From contig NZ_JAESWB010000168.1 in NCBI RefSeq assembly GCF_016765675.1, positions 372,001 through 436,000 of the forward strand: a stretch of 64,000 nt of DNA, given 5' to 3'. A program made the translations under genes and the position numbers. Of this stretch, positions 57,627 to 64,000 are shown in pieces (within the stretch, counting starts at the first letter, position 1; every line of letters begins with the position of its first letter). The notes under the pieces are model-generated. The model saw nothing but the letters and a program-made list of their open reading frames with translations. It was not told where the DNA came from and did no database searches. Source of the DNA: Neobacillus paridis. GTDB taxonomy: Bacteria; Bacillota; Bacilli; Bacillales; Cytobacillaceae.

Positions 57627-59564
57627 ATGGCCAATTGGCGTGACCAAATTTTGAAACAATTCAATGCAAATAACGCATTGTATCTTGTCCTTGACAATGA
57701 TCAGCTACTTTTAGATGAATGGATACTTGGAAAATTGAAAGAGGAAAATATTTATGTAGTTAATTTTAACGAAAGTATTTTATTTCGGTATGAATTTGAA
57801 CGTGATTATCGAATCAAAATTGAAAATAAAAAAATCTGTCTCCTTGTTAGAGCTGAAGGGCAAGACTATAATGTTTTTCCCTATGATTTAATTCAGTCGG
57901 GGCAGCGAACGCGCTTAGATGTTTCGATCATCTTTCCCAAATTCTCAACACCTGTTATCAGGGAGCTTGATAAAGAAGTATATGATGCCTTGTATGCCGC
58001 CCAGGAGCGGTATCAAGGCTCTTCTTCTGATAAAGAAACTTTGGATTTTATTGCAAAAAATATTTATAAGTTGCCATATGATATGATCCATAGCCGGGCT
58101 GAATTGTGGAAATTGTTATTGACGATTCATTATGAATTAGACTCTGTCCCTAAGGTTATAAAAAGATTCGTTATTGATAACCTAAATCTAAAGACTGATT
58201 TAAGGAAACTTCCTATTCAAGATTTGGTAATGTCTGCTCATTTTTTTTATAAATATTTAGAAGATGAGTGGAATCATTTTGTAGACCAAATTAATCAATT
58301 TCCACTGCAAAAAAATGGTGTAGCAATTGAACAATTTGCTGAATATTCTGCCTATTCTTTTTCTAATCCACTTATTCGGAGTATTTTAGATAATTTATTT
58401 TTGGAAGGGTTAATCAAACGTGTAAAAGGGTATCAGCCTGCTAAATTCCCAGCCTGGATGCATGTCGGGATTGAAATAGATAATGGGAAAGATAATGATG
58501 AAAAATTAAAATATCTCTACTTACAGTTAAAGGATGCTAAACTCTCTGAAAATAGGTATAAGGATTGGACCAAGATTGCTCAAGCTTATGGGCAGTTAAA
58601 GGCTCTTTCGTTATCAACAGGTTTGTATTCTCAAGAGGTAAATGGAATAAGCAATATAATAGATGAACATTTTGAAAAATGGATGCTTTATCAATATGGT
58701 TCGCTGATATCGTTACCTCATTTGCCGGTTCCAAAAATGGTTCACCAGATACCTCATTATATTGCAAGCCAGAATGAGGATAAGGTTGCTTTATTGGTAA
58801 TGGATGGAATGAGTTTTGTCCAATGGTTTCAGATTCGCGATCATCTCGCAAAGGACGGATTATCTTTTGAAGAAAATGGGGTATTTGCCTGGGTCCCTAC
58901 GCTTACAGCAGTTTCCAGACAAGCGATATTTTCTGGACTTAGACCATCTTATTTTGCTAATTCTATATCAACAACAAATAAAGAATCTTTTGCTTGGACT
59001 ACGTTTTGGGAGGATAGAGGGATCTCACGGATAAATGTTTCCTATCAAAGAGGTTTAGGACAGGCATTCTATCAAAGGGAGAATATCTCGCCATTAAAAC
59101 AATCTAATATAAGGGTTTATGGAGCGGTTATAGACATAATCGATAAGGTTTTACATGGAGCGGTTCAAGGATCAAAAAGTGTATTTTCCGAATTAAATAT
59201 TTGGTTAGAAACGAATTACCTACTAAAACTTATTCAAGATTTGCAAAATGAAGGTTTTACGGTTTATATAACTGCCGACCATGGAAATAGGGAAAGTGTC
59301 GGAATTGGAAGAATAAATGAAGGAGTTATTGCTGAGACAAAAGGTGAACGGGTCCGTATTTATGATTCAGTAGAATTACGAGATGCGGCTGCAGAAAAAT
59401 TTGATCAATCAATTAAATGGCACGATATTGGCTTGCCGGAGAAATTTCATGTACTATTAGCTAAGGATAGTTTAGCCTTTGTGAATAAAGGGGAGACCAT
59501 TATAAGTCATGGCGGTATTAGTATGGAGGAAGTTATTGTTCCTTTTATTAAAGTAATTTCTTAA
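57627..59564 (+). CDS. pglZ: BREX type 3 phosphatase PglZ
   Basis: PglZ is the alkaline-phosphatase-fold protein that defines BREX systems. The 645-residue protein carries the metal-site motifs LLVMDGMSFVQW, a TLTAVSRQAIFSGLRPSYF segment with the nucleophile-position residues, YITADHGNRESVG and IISHGGISMEEVIVPF. An N-terminal half of about 350 residues is helical and family-specific. ATG 57627 lies 9 bases after AAGGAG; ATG 57621 is too close to it. In the commonly described type 3 order brxHII precedes pglZ; here the helicase gene is last. Confidence 0.92.
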   Translation: MANWRDQILKQFNANNALYLVLDNDQLLLDEWILGKLKEENIYVVNFNESILFRYEFERDYRIKIENKKICLLVRAEGQDYNVFPYDLIQSGQRTRLDVSIIFPKFSTPVIRELDKEVYDALYAAQERYQGSSSDKETLDFIAKNIYKLPYDMIHSRAELWKLLLTIHYELDSVPKVIKRFVIDNLNLKTDLRKLPIQDLVMSAHFFYKYLEDEWNHFVDQINQFPLQKNGVAIEQFAEYSAYSFSNPLIRSILDNLFLEGLIKRVKGYQPAKFPAWMHVGIEIDNGKDNDEKLKYLYLQLKDAKLSENRYKDWTKIAQAYGQLKALSLSTGLYSQEVNGISNIIDEHFEKWMLYQYGSLISLPHLPVPKMVHQIPHYIASQNEDKVALLVMDGMSFVQWFQIRDHLAKDGLSFEENGVFAWVPTLTAVSRQAIFSGLRPSYFANSISTTNKESFAWTTFWEDRGISRINVSYQRGLGQAFYQRENISPLKQSNIRVYGAVIDIIDKVLHGAVQGSKSVFSELNIWLETNYLLKLIQDLQNEGFTVYITADHGNRESVGIGRINEGVIAETKGERVRIYDSVELRDAAAEKFDQSIKWHDIGLPEKFHVLLAKDSLAFVNKGETIISHGGISMEEVIVPFIKVIS

Positions 59565-59581
59565 ACTTGAGGTAGATTATG

Positions 59582-60289
59582 ATGGCAAAACCAATTGGAT
59601 TTGATCAAAAGGTGTTACTGCATCACCTTGATTTTACTGCAAATGAAGCACGCAGGTTGCAGCGAAAGGAAATGTATGAGGTTTTGGACAACTTCCTACG
59701 GGCAGATATCAGCGGTCCCAAGTCGCGTAAAAATACAGTAACAATACTGATGAAAATATGGTATTTAGTTGAAGAAGATCATCGATTAATTCGCGACCGG
59801 GCACTTGAGATGATGCCATTTATAAAACCTGTTGAGAGATTATTGCTTCATTGGTGTATGACAATGTTAGCATATCCTTTCTTTAAAGATTTAGTTAAAG
59901 AATTAGGGCTTCAATTTCGGATGCAAGATGTCATTCCCAGCAAGACTTTAGGAAGTAAAATGAAAAATCTATATGGAGAGCGTCGTAAAGTGGAAGTAGC
60001 AACTAGTGCGGTTTTGACGAGTATAAAGTCTTGGGGTATTACTGAACTTCAAAAAAATCGTGCTTATTCAATGGCAAAAAAAATGGAAATCCATTCACAG
60101 GAATTGTTGCAGTTGATGGCGGAAGTATTGCTTACTATTAATGATTCGCATATACTCCCGATTGAACTAATGAACAACAATGTCCTTTTCTTTCCGTTTC
60201 ATTACGACATTTCAGTAAGCGATTTAATGAAAAATAAGTTTGAGCTTATAAAAAGCATTGATATGACTATGGTAGAATTGAAAAGCTAA
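59582..60289 (+). CDS. brxA: BREX protein BrxA-like
   Basis: The 235-residue helical protein resembles BrxA (DUF1819), a small DNA-binding BREX component. Similar features are LLLHWCMTMLAYPFFKDLVKELGLQF, followed by YGERRKVEVATSAVLTSIKSWGI, a pattern shared with BrxA. It follows pglZ by 17 bases; GAGGT lies 8 bases before ATG 59582, with ATG 59579 as an alternative. It belongs to the BREX operon by position; the family match is by eye and less certain than for its neighbours. Confidence 0.72.
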   Translation: MAKPIGFDQKVLLHHLDFTANEARRLQRKEMYEVLDNFLRADISGPKSRKNTVTILMKIWYLVEEDHRLIRDRALEMMPFIKPVERLLLHWCMTMLAYPFFKDLVKELGLQFRMQDVIPSKTLGSKMKNLYGERRKVEVATSAVLTSIKSWGITELQKNRAYSMAKKMEIHSQELLQLMAEVLLTINDSHILPIELMNNNVLFFPFHYDISVSDLMKNKFELIKSIDMTMVELKS

Positions 60290-60336
60290 TTCCCTTATTC
60301 CTGTGAATAGGGGTTCTTTTGTAGGAGGGGATTCCT

Positions 60337-61625
60337 ATGTTGAAAATTGGTGATATAGTCAAGGGGCCGCAATTTCCCGAGACAGTGGAAATAAAGAAAT
60401 GTGAAGCTATCGATGATACTTTTTATGTGATCGAAGCGATAGGGAGAAATTCGAATCAATTCTTTGAACTGTTAGTAGAAAAAGATGCATTTACTTCAAT
60501 GGAGCGATTAAATACGCCTGAAACTGAAAACCAACAATTAAGTTCGCGAGATATCCACCATTACTTGCTTTATAATACAATGCAAAATGAAGTGATGTAT
60601 GCGAAGACAAGGGCACTAGGGAATGCAAATGTCTTACCATTACCACACCAAATTGAAGCAGTTTATGGACGAATGCTGCAAGTACCGCAGATCCGATTTT
60701 TATTGGCGGATGATCCAGGGGGCAGGAAAGACAATCATGTCTGGTATGCTTATTAAGGAACTTAAAGCAAGGCATAGTGTCGAGAGAATATTGATATTGG
60801 TTCCACCTCTTGTTCTTAAGCAATGGCAGGAAGAATTACAGGAAAAATTCCAAGAGTCATTCCATATCATTAATCGGGCCGTTGTGAATGAATATGGGGG
60901 TAAAAATCCATTTATTTCAAACAATCATTGCCTAGCTTCTGTCTATTGGGCCGCTAAGGATGATGTTAAACAGCTAATTAATAAGGCCCAATTCGATTTA
61001 ATTATTGTTGATGAGGCCCATAAGATGGCGGCTTATACACATGGAACAATCAAGAAAAAGACGACACGGACAAAGCTTTATCAGTTGGGTGAAATGATTT
61101 TAAGAAAAGTACCGAATTGTTTGTTACTTACTGTGACTCCTCACAAAGGTGATATGGAAAATTTCCGCCACCTAATGAGGCTCATTGATGAAGATATTTT
61201 TTCAAGTACTGGCGTTAATGAAACCCTGAGGGAGAAAAGCAATCCGTTTATCATAAGAAGATTAAAAGAGAACTTGGTGAATTTTGATGGCACTCCGATT
61301 TTCCCGAAACGGACGACAAAAACGATCCAATACCACTTAACAGATGAGGAACTTGACTTATATTATTGACAGCTTATCTTCTCTTATGCAGGAAGCAATT
61401 TTACATCGGGAGAAGTTAGATGATGTCGTTTCAAGAATGGATAAAGCCATTTCTGAAGAAAACTTAAAACTGTTAAAAGTATTGAAAGAAGAGCGACTGG
61501 ATGAGGAAACAATCGACATTCCATCACTCAAGCGTGAACAAAGTGATATCATCGTTAGAAAGATTCCTGTTTTAAAAGATTTAATAAATGGATTTAATAA
61601 AGCCTCCAATTTCAGGAGGCTTTAA
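60337..61625 (+). pseudogene. brxHII: BREX helicase BrxHII, frameshifted and truncated
   Basis: The first frame (60337-60756) begins normally after GTAGGAGGGG (MLKIGDIVKGPQFPETVEIKKCEAI) and reaches RFLLADDPG. A run of five Gs at 60718-60722 shifts the frame exactly in Walker A; with four Gs it would read DDPGAGKTIMSGML. The second frame continues the SNF2 helicase (LILVPPLVLKQWQEEL, LIIVDEAHKMAA, LLTVTPHKGDMENFRHLM) and stops at 61369. A third frame (to 61625) gives SLMQEAILHREKLDDVVSRMDKA... and ends in a hairpin. The C-terminal helicase domain is missing, so the gene is broken beyond a single sequencing error. Confidence 0.88.
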
Positions 61626-61626
61626 T
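61599..61626 (+). terminator. Hairpin at the end of the brxHII remnant
   Basis: AAAGCCTCC pairs with GGAGGCTTT and is followed by AATAATT. It overlaps the last codons of the broken frame, suggesting that foreign or rearranged sequence now provides the 3' end. Confidence 0.6.
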
Positions 61627-61644
61627 AATTAGTCTTTTTAAACC

Positions 61645-61659
61645 ACAGGCTCTGCCTGT
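61645..61659 (+). mobile_element. Left-end hairpin of an IS200/IS605-type element
   Basis: ACAGGC-TCT-GCCTGT is a small hairpin about 100 bases upstream of the tnpA remnant, as expected for the left end of IS200-like elements. No right end is recognised in the window. Confidence 0.5.
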
Positions 61660-61760
61660 ATGCAAACAAAACTTGTAGAGCTGTACCAGAAAAAAACTCC
61701 AATCGTTATAATAGAAGATGGCCGTCAAACCAACTTCAAATAACGAGAGGAGTCCTGCTC

Positions 61761-61952
61761 ATGTCGAGCGACAATAGTTTATCACATACAAGGTGGAATT
61801 GTAAGTACCATATCGTTTTCATTCCAAAATATAGAAGGAAAATTGTGTACGGAAAATTAAGAAAAGATATTGGAGCGATTTTAAGAAAACTATGTGATAT
61901 GAAAGATGTAGAAATAATCGAAGCATACGCAATGCCAGATCATATCCATTAT
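61761..61952 (+). pseudogene. tnpA: Truncated IS200/IS605 transposase TnpA
   Basis: The first 63 residues (MSSDNSLSHTRWNCKYHIVFIPKYRRKIVYGK ... EIIEAYAMPDHIH) are the N-terminus of a Y1 HUH transposase, ending exactly at the HIH metal-binding motif. The remaining two thirds, including the catalytic tyrosine, are absent. After DHIH the frame runs by chance, without a stop, into the downstream toprim gene, making a spurious 512-codon fusion. GAGAGGAG precedes the start. It marks a deletion junction between the broken BREX helicase and the next defence system. Confidence 0.88.
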
Positions 61953-62000
61953 AGGAATTTGTTAAAATTAAACGTAAAGGAAGAAAATGAGGAAAGAAAC

Positions 62001-63299
62001 ATGTTAAAACAAGATGAAATGAATTTTATTCAAAAATATATCTTGAAAAGTGGGGAACAGCTCGATTTTTCGATGAATGGTGATACTTTTATTGATGCGA
62101 AAATAATCAAACGGACGGAAAGAACCTTTCGATTGACGGGATTATTAACTTTCGCTCAAATGAATAGTGAAGAACTTGAAGCAGTTGATGAAGAATTATT
62201 AAGGCTCAGCCTGACACCGAAGAAGAAAGTTCAGCTGGAAGACCATCATCCAAACACGATAAAGTGGTTTGAACAAGGCTGGATCATGAAAGAAATCCGT
62301 TTTAAAAAAGATGGTAAAACACCTGAATCCCAAAGCTATAGGATGGGCTTTCGTTTGTATTGCTATCATCAAGAACAACTTCGTGTAAAAGAAGCGAGAC
62401 TGGAAGAGGAATTTACCAGCTGGAAAAATAACTCGGTTATGCTGGTTGAGGTTCCTTCCAAGTTCTCGGAGGAAAGAAGAAGCAGTGCTATCCAAGCATG
62501 CCAAGCGTTCATTCATGAACTGTGCCGGCTCCAAATTAACGATCTTAATGACTACTTTTCTGTAACTTGGCCAGTTTCTAAGAAACTAAAATTTCTTCAT
62601 TTTTTATCCGCTTTTTTACAGATATGCCTGAAAAAGGAAGAGTTCGATTGGAAAGAGATCGGTGCTGGCTATTACAAAGAAATAGGCGGTTCCAAGCAAT
62701 TCGACGCGAATAAGGAAGAATTTCTCGAACAACTGGAAATCATTACACAATGCCCAGCAGCCTTATTGGGGATGATCAGCCTCGGAAAAATCACTCCGCT
62801 CTATTTTTCAGGACAAATAACCGGGCAGTACTCTACCTATCAATATGGCCCGGTTCATGCGTTGACAGATCTATCCATCTCTGAAGAAAACTATTCAACC
62901 AATGCAACGAACATCTGGCTTGTTGAAAATCGGGCGGTATTAACACGGATGGCTGCTGAGAAGGATTTCTTAAAAGAAAATCATTCGCTCGTCATCTGTG
63001 TGGACGGGCATGTCCGTTCTTCCCATAAGCTTTGTATAGAACAGCTGTTAAAAAACAGCAGTGTGGAGCAGGTGCTCATTTGGAGTGATTATGATCCGGA
63101 CGGGTTGCAGATTGCAAAGGAATTGTGCTCCATTGTCTCTCATCAACTGCTGGTAAAATGGGTTACTGCAGATGGGGAGACGTTGACAAACTGGGAGAAA
63201 TACGAAAACTATATGCGGGTATTCCTAAAAAATAAAAGGATGGAACAAGAAGTAGTATTAGGAGGTGTAGCACAATGGAAAAAGTGGATCCATCATTGA
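62001..63299 (+). CDS. jetD: Toprim-domain nuclease subunit, probable Wadjet JetD
   Basis: The 432-residue protein starts at ATG 62001 behind GAGGAAAG. Its C-terminal third is Toprim-like: LVICVDGHVRSSHKLCIEQLL followed by LIWSDYDPDGLQIAKEL, where DYDPDG is the Asp-x-Asp motif. This fits JetD, the nuclease of Wadjet systems, which cuts plasmid DNA extruded by the JetABC SMC complex. The N-terminal part (TLTPKKKVQLEDHH..., SYRMGFRLYCYHQEQL) is unrecognised. It overlaps the next gene by 25 bases, with AGGAGGTG inside its end. A DUF2399-type Toprim protein from a related cassette is the alternative. Confidence 0.7.
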   Translation: MLKQDEMNFIQKYILKSGEQLDFSMNGDTFIDAKIIKRTERTFRLTGLLTFAQMNSEELEAVDEELLRLSLTPKKKVQLEDHHPNTIKWFEQGWIMKEIRFKKDGKTPESQSYRMGFRLYCYHQEQLRVKEARLEEEFTSWKNNSVMLVEVPSKFSEERRSSAIQACQAFIHELCRLQINDLNDYFSVTWPVSKKLKFLHFLSAFLQICLKKEEFDWKEIGAGYYKEIGGSKQFDANKEEFLEQLEIITQCPAALLGMISLGKITPLYFSGQITGQYSTYQYGPVHALTDLSISEENYSTNATNIWLVENRAVLTRMAAEKDFLKENHSLVICVDGHVRSSHKLCIEQLLKNSSVEQVLIWSDYDPDGLQIAKELCSIVSHQLLVKWVTADGETLTNWEKYENYMRVFLKNKRMEQEVVLGGVAQWKKWIHH

Positions 63300-64000
63300 T
63301 TTCCATTTTCAAAGCTGATGAATCAGCTCCGGAAGTAATGCAGTCGATGTGGGATCTTGCTTGCTTATCGGGAGTGTTGGGAGATTTAACGTCACAGAAT
63401 ACTTTTCAAACGCCGGTGGAAATATTACGTTTTCTGCGTATCATCCAATTAATCAATGAGGAAGCGCTTGGATTGGATGACCCGATTGAAAATTCGGAGA
63501 CCGTTTATTATCGCTACCGGAACCGCTATTCCGACCCGGAACCGCCCAGTAAAAAGAAGGTTGATCAGATTATTAATGTACTGCTTAAATATAATTGGAT
63601 TTCAAAGCAATCACGGCTATTGAAAATGCGGGATACCGGAAAAAGAATGATGGATGCCCTTATTCGTTTGGCGAATGACTCGTTGGCATACTATCTTCAC
63701 GATGACATTGGCCGAGCGCTTTTTCAAGCGAGACGTGATGCAGAATTGAGCGAAGCCTATGATGATCACGGCATTTCCGGAGGCAACAAAATTGCCAGCA
63801 TGGTCCGGAACGTGGAGAATGCCCTGCAGATCATCAAAGAACGTGAGCTGGAATTACTGGCCGACCGCAATGCGCTTCCGCAGCTTGAGGTGATCCATCA
63901 ATTAATGCAAGAGCTTGAAGGAAAGCTGCAGGAACGCTTCCGCCAGTTTCAAACACTCGAAGAAAGCTTAGTTCTCTCTGATTTAATGCAAAAAGGAACA
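63275..64000 (+). CDS. jetA: Probable Wadjet kleisin-like subunit JetA (partial)
   Basis: The frame runs 242 codons from ATG 63275 to the window edge without a stop. The N-terminus (MEKVDPSLISIFKADESAPEVMQSMWDLACLSGVL) leads into a winged-helix-like region (KKKVDQIINVLLKYNWISKQSRLLKMRDTGKRMM). A long helical coiled coil follows (VENALQIIKERELELLADRNALPQLEVIHQLMQELEGKLQERFRQF). This is the architecture of MukF/JetA kleisins. It is translationally coupled to the toprim gene. JetB and JetC (SMC) would be expected next, outside the window. Confidence 0.6.
   Translation, partial: MEKVDPSLISIFKADESAPEVMQSMWDLACLSGVLGDLTSQNTFQTPVEILRFLRIIQLINEEALGLDDPIENSETVYYRYRNRYSDPEPPSKKKVDQIINVLLKYNWISKQSRLLKMRDTGKRMMDALIRLANDSLAYYLHDDIGRALFQARRDAELSEAYDDHGISGGNKIASMVRNVENALQIIKERELELLADRNALPQLEVIHQLMQELEGKLQERFRQFQTLEESLVLSDLMQKGT

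Noticed and set aside
61340-61420. UGA at 61367-61369 in brxHII read as selenocysteine because selC is nearby
   Set aside because: The frame after that UGA soon hits another stop and is not helicase-like; the homologous-looking sequence continues in a different frame, so this is a frameshift or deletion.
61761-63299. A 512-residue transposase-toprim fusion protein
   Set aside because: The transposase part is truncated at its catalytic motif. A ribosome binding site and ATG at 62001 give a normal start for the toprim gene.

Overview
The window comes from the chromosome of an endospore-forming member of the Bacillaceae (Bacillus, Neobacillus or Mesobacillus type). The evidence is a set of sporulation genes (spoVS, cotE, spoVK, a Spo0E-like phosphatase, sirA), strong AGGAGG-type ribosome binding sites, sigma-A promoters, Bacillus-type LexA and GlnR boxes, and a gene order that closely follows the Bacillus subtilis recA to yneK segment. 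The species cannot be fixed from the sequence alone.

Layout. (1) 1-4.6 kb: an SOS-regulated recA broken by two different ribozyme introns. An ORF-less intron that looks like group I splits the Walker A codons, and a 3 kb group II intron with a reverse transcriptase/HNH protein lies just after loop L2. The three exons join to a normal 346-residue RecA. (2) 4.7-14.2 kb: rny, ymdB, spoVS, korAB, miaB, ymcA, cotE and a small orphan gene. (3) 14.2-21.6 kb: lineage-specific genes, namely a GNAT acetyltransferase, an HpaC-like flavin reductase, an ABC ATPase, an HpaB-like monooxygenase, a glycosyltransferase plus UDP-galactopyranose mutase pair, a heptad-repeat coiled-coil protein, and tRNA-Arg(CCU) beside a partial copy of itself. 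(4) 21.6-31.1 kb: a YwaF-like membrane protein, mutSL, a five-unit 52-bp palindromic repeat array, mreBH, miaA, hfq and spoVK. (5) 31.1-34.0 kb: a gene-poor, palindrome-rich stretch with one secreted protein and decayed fragments. (6) 34.0-50.0 kb: hflX, ynbB, glnRA, lexA/yneA/yneB/ynzC, tkt, sirA, yneF, a BmrCD-type ABC exporter pair, a Spo0E-like gene, ccdA, ccdC and yneK. (7) 50.1-64 kb: a selenocysteine tRNA gene (selC) followed at once by the C-terminal remnant of a tyrosine integrase and then a defence island. The island holds a type 3 BREX locus (brxF-brxC-pglX-pglZ-brxA-brxHII) whose helicase is frameshifted and truncated, a decapitated IS200/IS605 tnpA, and the first two genes of what looks like a Wadjet (Jet/MukBEF-like) anti-plasmid system that runs off the window end.

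How the parts relate. The backbone carries DNA repair and the SOS response (recA, mutSL, lexA, yneA), tRNA modification (miaA, miaB), RNA turnover (rny, hfq, ymcA), nitrogen control (glnRA), central carbon metabolism (korAB, tkt) and cytochrome c maturation (ccdA, ccdC). Most transcription units end in readable intrinsic terminators. The accessory material sits next to tRNA-Arg, between spoVK and hflX, and downstream of selC. The most noteworthy items are the doubly interrupted recA, selC as the apparent landing site of a BREX/Wadjet island, and the decay of the BREX helicase.
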